From Phycisphaerales bacterium (lineage in GTDB: Bacteria; Planctomycetota; Phycisphaerae; Tepidisphaerales; Tepidisphaeraceae): a stretch of DNA of 8,362 bases. Every line of letters starts with the position of its first letter. The first letter of the stretch is position 1. The position numbers were made by a program, and so were the translations under genes. Location of the stretch: the NCBI GenBank assembly GCA_028288905.1, contig JAQGHJ010000168.1:1-8362 (forward strand), in the 5' to 3' direction. The notes under the pieces were generated by a model, which was not told the DNA's origin, did no database searches, and saw nothing but the letters and a program-made list of their open reading frames with translations. Positions 1 through 6,118 of the stretch are shown here, piece by piece.

Positions 1-1067
1 CCGCCGATGCCGAAGCCCTCCATCCGGGCCGCGATGTTGACGGTCTCGCCCCACAGGTCGTACGCCAGGCGGGCCGTGCCGACGACGCCGGCCACCACCG
101 GGCCGCAGTGCATCCCGACGCGGAGGCTCAGCGGCGCGCGCAGGCTCGTCGGCAGCGCCGCGACCGCCTGCTGCATCGCCAGGGCAAGGTCGGCCGCCGC
201 GGCGACGTGGTCCGGCCGCCCCCCGGGCAGGCCGGCGACGGCGACGTAGGCGTCGCCGACCGTCTTCACCTTCGTCACGCCGTGCGTCGCGCACAGCCGG
301 TCGAACGCGGTGAACACGTCCCCCAGCAGGGCGACGACGACCGCCGGCGGCGTGCCGCGGGTCAGGCGGGCGAAGTCCTGCAGGTCGGCCAGCAGGACCG
401 TCACGCCGGCGTGGGAATCGGCGATCACCGTGCCCGGCGGCGACGCCTTCAGCCGCTCGGCGATCGGCCGGGGCAGCAGGCTGTCCAGCAGCCGTTCCGA
501 CCGTTCCTGCTCCTCGGCGAGTCGCCGCCGCACGTCCCGCTCGCGGCGCAGGGCCCGCCGCAGTTCCAGCTGGGCCACCGCCTGCCGGCCGAGCGACCGC
601 AGGGCCTCTGTCTGGTCGACCGTCAGGTCCCTGGGCGTGCGGTCGAGCACGCACATCGTCCCGATCGCCCGCCCGCCCGGCGTCACGAGCGGGGCACCCG
701 CGTAGAACCGCACGTTCGGGTCGGACGTGACCAGCGGGTTCGTTGCGAACCGCGCGTCGCGGGACGCGTCGGGAACGACCATGACGTCGTCCGTGACGAT
801 CGCGTGCGCGCAGAACGACACGTCCCGCCTCGTCTCGTCGAGCCCCAGGCCGACCCTCGACTTGAACCACTGCCGCTCCGCGTCGACGAGCGTGAGCAGC
901 GCGATCGGCGCGCCGCAGATGTGCGACGCCAGCCACGTCAGGTCGTCGAAGGCGGACTCGGGGTCGGTGTCGAGCACGTCGTAGTCGCGCAGCTCGGCGA
1001 GCCGCTCGACCTCGTCCCGCGGGACCGGCGGGACGTTGGCGGCGGGGTTTGTTGGCGGGGGGGGCAT
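1..1067 (-). CDS. GAF domain-containing class III adenylate/guanylate cyclase (C-terminus cut by window edge)
   Basis: Signalling enzyme predicted to make cAMP from ATP. Translation of the minus strand from the ATG at 1067 stays open for 355 codons to the window edge. Residues about 20-165 form a GAF domain of the type that carries ERQWFKS (64-70) and SFCAHAI (84-90). Residues 155-198 are a charged, probably coiled-coil linker. The cyclase homology domain starts near 220. Visible active-site residues are the two metal aspartates D228 (in LLADLQDF) and D272 (in KTVGDAY), adenine-selecting K268 and D337 (in YDLWGETVN), and transition-state N344 and R348 (in VNIAARM). All are intact, so an active homodimer selective for ATP is expected. 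No signal peptide or membrane segment is seen, so it is probably cytosolic. What the GAF domain senses is unknown. The start follows a C8 tract problem: ATG 1067 opens MPPPPTNP, while ATG 1080 is in another frame. The family and key residues are clear; the exact start is less so. Confidence 0.9.
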   Translation of the reverse strand, partial: MPPPPTNPAANVPPVPRDEVERLAELRDYDVLDTDPESAFDDLTWLASHICGAPIALLTLVDAERQWFKSRVGLGLDETRRDVSFCAHAIVTDDVMVVPDASRDARFATNPLVTSDPNVRFYAGAPLVTPGGRAIGTMCVLDRTPRDLTVDQTEALRSLGRQAVAQLELRRALRRERDVRRRLAEEQERSERLLDSLLPRPIAERLKASPPGTVIADSHAGVTVLLADLQDFARLTRGTPPAVVVALLGDVFTAFDRLCATHGVTKVKTVGDAYVAVAGLPGGRPDHVAAAADLALAMQQAVAALPTSLRAPLSLRVGMHCGPVVAGVVGTARLAYDLWGETVNIAARMEGFGIG

Positions 1068-1081
1068 CGTGAGTGAGCATC

Positions 1082-1087
1082 AATATA
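1082..1087 (-). promoter_or_regulatory. Candidate -10 element (TATATT) of the cyclase gene
   Basis: Read on the minus strand the sequence is GGCTATATTG, close to a sigma70 -10 box. Initiation about 7 nt downstream would give a transcript starting near 1075, past the out-of-frame ATG at 1080 and only about 8 nt before ATG 1067. This supports 1067 as the start. No good TTGACA-like -35 lies at 16-18 nt (the bases there are GGGTTG/GGGGTT), so the call is tentative. Confidence 0.35.
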
Positions 1088-1455
1088 GCCGAATGTCAGA
1101 GAGCAACCCCGGCGCGTGCCAAGCGTCCTGCCCCTTCGGACGGCCCGCGCGGCAATCCATGGGGGTGGCGGGGGACGACCGCGCCGTCGGCCGCCGCGTG
1201 CGCCGACCGGCACGGCTGACCCGGCCCGTGTCGCTCCGGGGCACCGCGGACCCGCCTGGTCACGCTTCGGCCCCAAGGCGCGCTTCCGCCCGTCACCGGA
1301 CGACGCTGCCTCACCCCCGCTCGTTGCGTCGCGACGGAAACCGGGGGGGCCTGTCTAACACGCGAGCCGGGTGCTGCCCCCCATTCCTGGCGTGCCCGTG
1401 TCAGACGATCGGGCGGACGGGGTTCTTGGCCGGGCGGTGTCGGGGCCGCCCCGGC

Positions 1456-1461
1456 TATCAT
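1456..1461 (+). promoter_or_regulatory. Candidate -10 element (TATCAT) upstream of the ABM-fold gene
   Basis: The sequence GGCTATCATG resembles the GCTATA-type boxes seen before other genes in this window. It would give a leader of roughly 78 nt carrying the AAGGAG ribosome site. The nearest TTG-type -35 (TTGGCC at 1426-1431) is 24 nt away, which is too far for standard spacing, so this is a weak call. Confidence 0.25.
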
Positions 1462-1545
1462 GCCGGCCCGTCCGTCGCACCTCTGCTGCGGGCCCGGGCG
1501 AGCGGGAGCGGGCCCGCTGCACAACGACCGACAAGGAGCCGAGCC

Positions 1546-1830
1546 ATGTACGCGACCATCCGCCGGTACCGGACCGACCGAGGGGCCGAGGCGACCCGCA
1601 GTGCGGGAAGGCAGTTCGTTCACACCCTGCGAGGCCAGCCCGGATTCGTCGCCTACTACGTGGTCGACACCGGCGTGGGCGAGTGGACCTCGATCTCCGT
1701 GTTCGAGGACCGCCAAGCCGCCGAGCGGTCCGACCGGCTGGCCGCCGAGTTCGTCGCCCGGGACGGGGCATCCGTCCTGCTCGGCGAGCCCGAGGTCAGC
1801 GGAGGTGAGGTCACCCTCCACGCCCCGTGA
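1546..1830 (+). CDS. Small ABM-like protein (antibiotic biosynthesis monooxygenase fold)
   Basis: A 94-residue protein of the dimeric alpha/beta-barrel (ferredoxin-like) superfamily. It begins MYATIRRY, typical of this small stand-alone family. The predicted pattern is beta strand (1-8), helix (11-28, including the segment around RSAGRQFVHTL), strand (GFVAYYVVDTG, 34-44), strand (EWTSISVFED, 47-56), helix (RQAAERSDRLAAEFVARD) and a last strand near VLLGEPEV. Its length fits the family, which usually has 90-110 residues. The start is set by AAGGAG at 1533-1538, 7 nt before ATG 1546; the frame is open further upstream but lacks another good site. Family members range from heme- or quinone-modifying monooxygenases to proteins with no known reaction, and few residues are conserved, so no substrate can be named. 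It is cytosolic by absence of a signal. It stands alone, with nearly 480 bp of non-coding DNA on each side. Confidence 0.75.
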   Translation: MYATIRRYRTDRGAEATRSAGRQFVHTLRGQPGFVAYYVVDTGVGEWTSISVFEDRQAAERSDRLAAEFVARDGASVLLGEPEVSGGEVTLHAP

Positions 1831-2306
1831 TCTGCCGGCCATGCGGTCCCACCGACGTTGCGGCCAATGCCGACTTTCACTGCGCGGCGCAGGGGCGGGG
1901 GCACAGGTACGTGTCCTCTGTCGCGTCTGATGTCCTCAATGGGCGGGCCCCAGCCGGAGTGGCCCTCTGGGTCAGATACCCTTGTGTCCGCCACGCGGTG
2001 TAGCCCATCGGTGGGCGGGAACGCCGTCCGGGCGGCCCGCCGCAACGCCGAGGAGGCCCTGGCTGTGACGTTCGCGGGCGGGCGGCGTGAGGGGGCGGGC
2101 AAAGCAACAACGGGCTTTTGGCGGCAGCTCCGATACCGTCGACGCGTGCCGCCGTCCGGCGATGACCACAACGTCCACCCTCGCGGGCGACCGTGATCGC
2201 CGGAGCAGGTTTCTCCCTAAGTCTATAAACGCGTCCGAAACTCCCACTGGGCGCTCAACACCAGCATTCTGACAATGCGTCACGCCGCGCCTAGGGAGAA
2301 CCGTGG
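1831..2306. other. Gene-free region before the DUF3592-like gene
   Basis: Across these 476 bp I see no protein with a recognisable motif and no RNA gene. The open frames (for example one from 1858 on the plus strand) read as low-complexity Arg/Gly/Pro sequence without a ribosome site. The right end is locally AT-richer (2205-2280) and holds a TATAAA box at 2224-2229 and a short inverted repeat, GCATT-CTGAC-AATGC, at 2264-2278 just upstream of the next gene. These are probably its promoter and leader. Confidence 0.45.
2224..2229 (+). promoter_or_regulatory. Candidate -10 element (TATAAA) for the DUF3592-like gene
   Basis: TATAAA lies in a local AT-rich patch 77 nt before the ATG at 2307. No matching -35 hexamer is seen at the usual distance, so this rests on the -10 resemblance and position only. 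Confidence 0.22.
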
Positions 2307-3002
2307 ATGGCCGCCGATGCTTCGCCCGTCACTCCGGCGTCCCCGCCGCGCAGCTCCCGGTCGGCCCTCGGCATGCTCCTCGCGATGTGGGTCGCCGCCG
2401 CCGCCGCCCAGGCGGCGTTCCTCTGGCGGGGCGAAGTCGACGACCCGGTCCACCCGCTCTACTTCGCCGGGTACTGCGCCGCCTGGTGGCTGGCTATTGT
2501 GGTGGCCCTGGTCGTCGCGGGCATCACCCGTCCCCTCCGCAGCGGGCCGAGGCCGCACAACCCGCTCCCCGCCGTCCTGGTCCTCGGCTGGATGATCAAC
2601 CTCGCGCTCGTGCCGGTCGGCTTCGCCGTGAGCCGGGCGATCTACCACCGGCACGCGGACCACGCGTACCGCGAGTCGGCGGCGACGATCACGGTCTCGC
2701 GCGTGAGCCACACCCGGTCGTCCGGCCGCCATTCCTCTGAAAGCTGGGACCCGGTCCTCGAGTTCAATTACGTCGCCGACGGCACCCACCGTTCCGCCCG
2801 CGGCTCCTGGCCGTTCGCGTGGGCCAACACGAACCTCGGGGCGGACGAAGCGCAAGCCCTGGTGTCGCGGTTCCAGGTGGGCAAGACCTACCCGTGCTGG
2901 TTCGATCCCGGACGCCCCGACCGCGCGCTGCTCGACCGCACGCACGCGCGGGCGACGTCCTCTGGCCCGCGCTCATCGGGCTGGCCCTCGCCGGCGGCCT
3001 GA
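2307..3002 (+). CDS. DUF3592-like membrane protein, N-terminal part (frame broken near 2950)
   Basis: A 231-codon reading frame that looks like the first portion of a longer membrane protein. Start: ATG 2307, preceded by AGGGAG at 2293-2298. Predicted membrane segments lie at about residues 19-40, 52-74 and 88-110. They are followed by a soluble beta-rich unit (about 122-213) with DUF3592 features: an ATITVSRVSHT strand, a DPVLEFNYVADG strand, VGKTYPCWFDP and then PDRALLD. The true frame appears to end at about residue 215 (RTHAR); the remaining 16 residues (SSGPRSSGW and so on) are Ser/Pro-rich noise before a stop. The plus-one frame carries on directly with GDVLWPALIGLALAG, which is a natural fourth membrane segment. 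A lost base in the CGCGGGC stretch near 2946-2952 would explain this. The function of DUF3592 proteins is unknown; a membrane location is likely. It could be a real mutation or a sequencing error. Confidence 0.7.
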   Translation: MAADASPVTPASPPRSSRSALGMLLAMWVAAAAAQAAFLWRGEVDDPVHPLYFAGYCAAWWLAIVVALVVAGITRPLRSGPRPHNPLPAVLVLGWMINLALVPVGFAVSRAIYHRHADHAYRESAATITVSRVSHTRSSGRHSSESWDPVLEFNYVADGTHRSARGSWPFAWANTNLGADEAQALVSRFQVGKTYPCWFDPGRPDRALLDRTHARATSSGPRSSGWPSPAA

Positions 3003-4009
3003 GCGTCGCCCTCGGGTCGGTCGTCCGGAAAGGCAAGCCCGCCCTCGCTCGTCCGCCCGCCGCGGCGGGCGGGTCGGGCCCCGCCGCGGTCGCCGCCGTT
3101 GTGAGGGGAGCCGGTCCTCCCTCGGGACTCGCGCCCGTGGTCGTCCCGCCCGAGCGACCACGCGGCGGACCCCGGCCCGCCCGGGTCGTCCGGCTCCGCG
3201 CGCGGACGAACGTCGTCACCGCGCTCTCGCTCCTGGTCGTCGCCGTTCCGCCGTGCGTCGCCGGTTATCTCTGGTTCGCCGAATGGAGCCGGTACCAGGA
3301 CTGGCAGGCGGCCACCGCGCAGACCCTCGGCACCGCCGTCGGCACCGGGGCGCGCCGCGCGGTGAACTATCGGTTCGCCGCCGGCGGCAAGGAGTGGACG
3401 AAGTGGGAATGGGATCCCGACGCGGCGGCGTTCGAGGCCGGCGGCCGTCGCCGCCCGATCACGGTCTGGTACCGTCCGGCCGACCCGGCGGACAGCCGCA
3501 CCGGCCCGCCGCCCGCCGGGCTCCACTTCCCGTGGGGATGGGGCGACGTCGCCCCCGGCACGCTCAAGGGACTGCCGTACTTCCTGGTCGTCGTCCCCTT
3601 CACGGTCCGTCGCCTCGTGCGCGTCCGCCGGCTCGGCGAGCTCGCCCGCGGCGGGCTGCTCGTCCGCGCGGTCGTCGACTGGAGGCCGGCGATGAACCGC
3701 ACGAAGTCCGGGCGCGTCGCGATGCGGGTGAACGGCGTGTCCGTCGGGCCCCCGTTCGGCTCGGCGCCAGACCCGAACGACCCGCCGTTCCGGTTCCGCG
3801 TCGGCGGCGAGGAGGTGCTCACCTACTCTCGCGCCGGCTCCGGCGCCTACGGCAGCGCCCCGGCCGCCCGGTTCCCGCACGGCTCCGACGCGTGGGCGCT
3901 ATACGACCCCGCGCGGCCCGCCCGGGCCGCGCTGCTGGACCTGGTCCGCTACTACGTGACCGTCGACCTGCCGGAGGCGGACGCGGCGGCAAACGGGTCG
4001 GCGACCTGA
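2951..4009 (+). CDS. DUF3592-like membrane protein, C-terminal part (continues the frame of 2307 after a frameshift)
   Basis: Continuation of the previous gene in the next frame. The feature begins where the homologous-looking translation resumes (GDVLWPALIG), not at a start codon; the same frame is open back to an ATG at 2819, but that earlier part is an Arg/Pro-rich shadow of the upstream frame. If translated alone, GTG 3101 is a possible start. Predicted membrane segments: GDVLWPALIGLALAGGLSVA at the start, NVVTALSLLVVAVPPCVAGY (about 3209-3268), and LKGLPYFLVVVPFTVRRL (about 3564-3617). Two further soluble units follow the DUF3592 pattern, one ending ITVWYRPADPADS and one ending WALYDPARPARAALLD, matching CWFDPGRPDRALLD in the first part. 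The protein ends TGA at 4007-4009. The restored product would be about 567 residues with three repeat units and six membrane segments. Function unknown. Confidence 0.6.
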   Translation, partial: GDVLWPALIGLALAGGLSVALGSVVRKGKPALARPPAAAGGSGPAAVAAVVRGAGPPSGLAPVVVPPERPRGGPRPARVVRLRARTNVVTALSLLVVAVPPCVAGYLWFAEWSRYQDWQAATAQTLGTAVGTGARRAVNYRFAAGGKEWTKWEWDPDAAAFEAGGRRRPITVWYRPADPADSRTGPPPAGLHFPWGWGDVAPGTLKGLPYFLVVVPFTVRRLVRVRRLGELARGGLLVRAVVDWRPAMNRTKSGRVAMRVNGVSVGPPFGSAPDPNDPPFRFRVGGEEVLTYSRAGSGAYGSAPAARFPHGSDAWALYDPARPARAALLDLVRYYVTVDLPEADAAANGSAT

Positions 4010-4095
4010 AGGCCTGGTAGGCCGGGGTAGCGCGCCGCCCTCCGTTTCGCACCCGCGACGGCCGACTCCCGGGGCGGCCGGATGCCAGGATGGGA

Positions 4096-4114
4096 CCGCC
4101 GACCGGTCCGGCGG
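4096..4114. terminator. Possible bidirectional hairpin between convergent genes
   Basis: CCGCCG (4096-4101) pairs with CGGCGG (4109-4114) around a 7-nt loop, in the 119-bp gap between the plus-strand stop at 4009 and the minus-strand stop at 4129. There is no T-run on either side, so it is not a classical intrinsic terminator. A smaller hairpin (GGCCT-GGT-AGGCC, 4011-4023) sits 1 nt after the DUF3592 stop. In DNA this GC-rich, 5-6 bp stems also arise by chance. Confidence 0.25.
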
Positions 4115-4128
4115 CGGGGGCCGCGGGG

Positions 4129-4428
4129 TCAAGTCAGGCGGGACACCAGCACCTTGACGTGCTGCGCCAGCCCCTTGCCCTTGTGGGCGAACAGGCCCGA
4201 GAGCTGTGCGTCCTTGAGCCCGAGGCCGCGCAGCTGCCGCAGCGCCGCCTCGACGTCGGCCAGTTTGGCGTTGCGCCGGATGACGGCCTCGTTGCGTCCG
4301 TCATTGCTGCGGACGGCCAAGGCCGGGGCCGCGCTGCCGGGGTGGGCCGCGGGGTCGATCCAGCCGAGCGTGGCCCAGACCGCCCGGTATGCCGTGCCGC
4401 CCACTTTCGCCTCGCCGATCTCGCGCAT
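4129..4428 (-). CDS. Hypothetical protein, 99 residues
   Basis: I do not recognise this protein. From ATG 4428 it reads MREIGEAKVGGTAYRAVWAT and ends GLAQHVKVLVSRLT with stop TGA at 4129-4131. Composition looks like a real soluble protein: alternating strands near the start, a patch SNDGRNEAVIRRNAKLADV, then an amphipathic helix VEAALRQLRGLGL and a basic tail FAHKGKGLAQHVKVLV. No signal peptide, membrane segment or metal-binding motif. The frame is open further to an ATG at 4479, but the added residues (KVAAGRGGPGRAIVAP) are of poor quality, and TATAGT sits 7 nt before ATG 4428, which suits a leaderless transcript starting at that ATG. It lies 147 bp downstream of the AraC-type gene on the same strand and converges on the DUF3592 gene. 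It appears to have its own promoter, so a shared operon with the regulator is doubtful. Confidence 0.6.
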   Translation of the reverse strand: MREIGEAKVGGTAYRAVWATLGWIDPAAHPGSAAPALAVRSNDGRNEAVIRRNAKLADVEAALRQLRGLGLKDAQLSGLFAHKGKGLAQHVKVLVSRLT

Positions 4429-4435
4429 GGGAGCG

Positions 4436-4441
4436 ACTATA
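4436..4441 (-). promoter_or_regulatory. Candidate -10 element (TATAGT), leaderless promoter of the 99-residue protein gene
   Basis: On the minus strand GAGCTATAGT is followed by CGCTCCC and then ATG 4428. The 7-nt gap equals the normal distance from a -10 box to the transcription start, so the message would begin at the start codon. No ribosome site precedes this ATG, in agreement. The -35 position (about 4459-4464) holds no TTGACA-like sequence. Confidence 0.35.
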
Positions 4442-4575
4442 GCTCGGCCCGGGCCGCCTCGCCCGGCCGCAACCTTCACGCCAGCCCAGTCCCGTGCCCC
4501 GGGGTGGCAGGACCGAACCGACGGAGGGGGCGGTCGCAGTCGGCATAGGGTCGGAAAGCAGGCGGGTTCTGATGG

Positions 4576-5490
4576 TTACGTCGGCGCCCCTTCAACCCGT
4601 GCCCGCAACCGCGCCGCCTCCTCGACGGGCGAGGCCCCGAACAGCCGTCTGAATTCTCGACTGAACTGCGATGCGCTTTCGTAGCCGACACGGGTTGCCG
4701 CCGTGCTCGCGTTGCACCCCTCGTGCGCCATGAGGGCCCGGGCCTGGTCGAGCCGGACGCGCTTGAGGTACTGGAGGGGGGACGACGCCGTGACGAGCTT
4801 GAAGTAGTGGTGGAACATCGAGGGGCTCATCGCCGCCCGCTTGGCGAGTTCCTCGACGCTCAGCGGCCGGGCGTAGTCGGCGTGGATGTCGCGCAGCACG
4901 CGGGCGATCGGCGTGAAGTGCTCGTCGCGGTTGGCCAGCGCCCGGAGCGCCCCGCCCTGTTCGCCGCAGAGCACGCGGTAGACGACCTCCCGCACGACCT
5001 GACGGCCGAGCACCCGGCTGTCGCGCGGCGAGCGGGCGCACTTCAGGAGCCGGACGGCCGCCTCGCAAAGCTCGTCGTCCAGCGGGACCGAGGAGATGCC
5101 CCGCGGCACGGGGCCGCTCGGCGGGGTCGGCTCGTCGATCTCGAGCAGCATCTCGCTCACCATCGCCGGCTCGAGGGCCACGGCGGCCACGAGGAGCGGT
5201 TCCTCTGAGCTCGCGTCGACCTCGCATTCGGCCGGGAGCGGCACCGCGAGGACCAAGCAGTTGTGCGCGTCGTAGCGGTAGACGTCGCCGCCGACGTAGC
5301 CGCGCTTGCTCCCTTGCCCGACGATGACGATGGCGGGCTTGTACAGGATGGAATGGCGTTCGGACGGGTAGGACTGCCGCGTCACCGAGACGCCCGGTAT
5401 CGCCGTCTGCTGCGTACCCTCCGCCGCCGCCACCTCACCCAGCAGCCTCGTGAGTTCCTTCCGGTTGTCGTCCGAACGCTGACTTCTCAT
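4576..5490 (-). CDS. AraC family transcriptional regulator (AraC_N sensor + HTH_18)
   Basis: A 304-residue DNA-binding regulator, the usual length for this family. Residues about 28-180 match the AraC_N type sensor (strands around SILYKPAIVIVGQGSKRGYV and YDAHNCLVLAVPLPAECEVD, then helices from 138 on). The C-terminal double helix-turn-helix spans about 208-297: first HTH around PLSVEELAKRAAMSPSMFHH, then SSPLQYLKRVRLDQARALM, and the second HTH with the family signature VGYESASQFSREFRRLFGASP (split here at 268-288). Start: ATG 5490 gives MRSQRSDDNRKEL, with GAGG about 10 nt upstream. The frame stays open to 5976, but the added 162 residues are low quality and outside the family. Divergent from the MFS gene at 6119 across 628 bp, so it may control that gene and itself. 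E. coli YqhC, of the same architecture, responds to aldehydes; the ligand here is unknown. Confidence 0.92.
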   Translation of the reverse strand: MRSQRSDDNRKELTRLLGEVAAAEGTQQTAIPGVSVTRQSYPSERHSILYKPAIVIVGQGSKRGYVGGDVYRYDAHNCLVLAVPLPAECEVDASSEEPLLVAAVALEPAMVSEMLLEIDEPTPPSGPVPRGISSVPLDDELCEAAVRLLKCARSPRDSRVLGRQVVREVVYRVLCGEQGGALRALANRDEHFTPIARVLRDIHADYARPLSVEELAKRAAMSPSMFHHYFKLVTASSPLQYLKRVRLDQARALMAHEGCNASTAATRVGYESASQFSREFRRLFGASPVEEAARLRARVEGAPT

Positions 5491-6118
5491 ACGGTTGGCC
5501 TCGCTTAATACGCCCGTTGTAGAGGAACAGGTTAGCACCGCACCTCTGCAACGTTCGATTCCGCGGTCTCGCAAGAGAATTAGGCAAGGCTTTCGGAGGA
5601 GTGTGCCTTGAGGGCTCCGAGCCGCGCCACCTAAGCTGTTCCGTGAAAGACAGAAGCCCGCCGAGTGCCGGGCAGAGGTCCGAAAACAGCAGGACCATCG
5701 CCGAATTTCAGGAGCGGATCGTGTGGGGCGGACCATCCGCCGATGGGACCTCTCGGAACGGGGTGATTGTATGCGCTTTAATAAAGGTAAATGTAGCTCT
5801 GCGGGTAGCAGCTGGCAGCGTCGTGGTGCCGTGTCGGCGTGATGTCCCCATGGCGGCACCCTTCGGGGCATAACGCGGTGAAGCTTAGCGTCGCCCGCAA
5901 AGCCGAATTGATGGTGTTCAGCTCGCGGAGAAGACCCAGCAGGCAAGTAACTGTCTTGCGCGGCCTGCAACATCAAGGCCGGACATCGGACTGGTCCGGG
6001 CCGACGAAGCCGACCGGGCGTACGAGCGTCTCGTGGCCAGGACCTCCGTCACCGGTTCGCCATCGACCTGCCAACCCTCGAAGCCTGAGGCTCGGAACGA
6101 CTGCGGGATAAGGTCATC
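5491..6118. other. Divergent intergenic region between AraC-type regulator and MFS gene
   Basis: A 628-bp stretch without an intact gene. The part around 5500-5870 is clearly richer in A+T than the flanks, most of all at 5765-5800 (TTTAATAAAGGTAAATGTAG). Plus-strand frames here (for example 5601-5873 and 5839-6111) have no recognisable motif and no ribosome site. The right part (about 5970-6088) reads like the tail of a dehydrogenase gene in two frames and is listed separately. Control sites for both neighbours should lie here, but I could not identify a clear -35/-10 pair or an AraC-type direct repeat by eye. Confidence 0.5.
5973..6088 (+). pseudogene. Possible relic: C-terminal tail of a zinc-type alcohol dehydrogenase/quinone reductase
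   Basis: One frame reads RPDIGLVRADEADRAYERLV up to about 6053. After a one-base shift at about 6055 the next frame reads FAIDLPTLEA and a TGA stop at 6086-6088. The join resembles the end of MDR-superfamily alcohol dehydrogenases, which commonly finish with a helix of the form EAYERL followed by a short link and FVIDL plus a few residues. There is no upstream body of the protein: the frame runs back only to a stop at 5886-5888 and loses resemblance before about 5973. The stop lies 30 bp before the MFS start. This is pattern recognition over about 38 residues and could be coincidence. Confidence 0.28.

Larger units (their letters stand above)
1068..1545. other. Gene-free region between cyclase and ABM protein
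   Basis: This divergent intergenic stretch of 478 bp holds no convincing gene. Open frames cross it on both strands but have the composition of random GC-rich frames and no recognisable motif. It contains the cyclase promoter region at its left end, a possible promoter near 1456 at its right end, and a 7-bp inverted repeat (GGGGGGC at 1344-1350 and GCCCCCC at 1376-1382, 25-nt gap) that may be fortuitous given the base composition. Confidence 0.5.

Noticed and set aside
108..1076. Long plus-strand open frame of 322 codons, opposite the cyclase
   Set aside because: It is rich in Arg, Gly and Val without motifs and lies antisense to a frame whose GAF and cyclase residues are all intact. GC-rich codon bias opens such shadow frames.
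1101..1125. Sigma54-like promoter (TGGCACG then TTGCT) upstream of the cyclase on the minus strand
   Set aside because: The two half-sites are 8 nt apart rather than the required 4 nt, so the conserved GG and GC are out of register.
1344..1382. Inverted repeat of GGGGGGC and GCCCCCC with a 25-nt gap
   Set aside because: A 7-bp homopolymer-like pairing over a long loop is easily a chance event in this base composition; no T-run or gene end is nearby to make it a terminator.
1036..1545. In-frame upstream extension of the ABM-fold gene (frame open from 1036)
   Set aside because: The extra residues are low quality and run through the divergent promoter region; AAGGAG before ATG 1546 and the MYATIRRY start fit the family.
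1096..1842. 248-codon minus-strand frame over the ABM gene and its upstream region
   Set aside because: No family motif, and it overlaps the well-supported plus-strand gene. Considered a shadow.
2888..3880. 330-codon minus-strand frame opposite the DUF3592-like gene
   Set aside because: Composition is Arg/Gly/Pro/Asp-rich with no domain pattern, while the plus strand shows membrane segments and repeat units.
5504..5515. T7-like promoter core (TTAATACG)
   Set aside because: Only the first few bases match; the rest of the phage promoter consensus is absent.
5491..5976. 162-codon N-terminal extension of the AraC-type regulator
   Set aside because: The frame is open, but the sequence is Arg/Ser/Pro-rich, beyond the family's length, and extends through the divergent control region. 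ATG 5490 fits the family and has a GAGG site.
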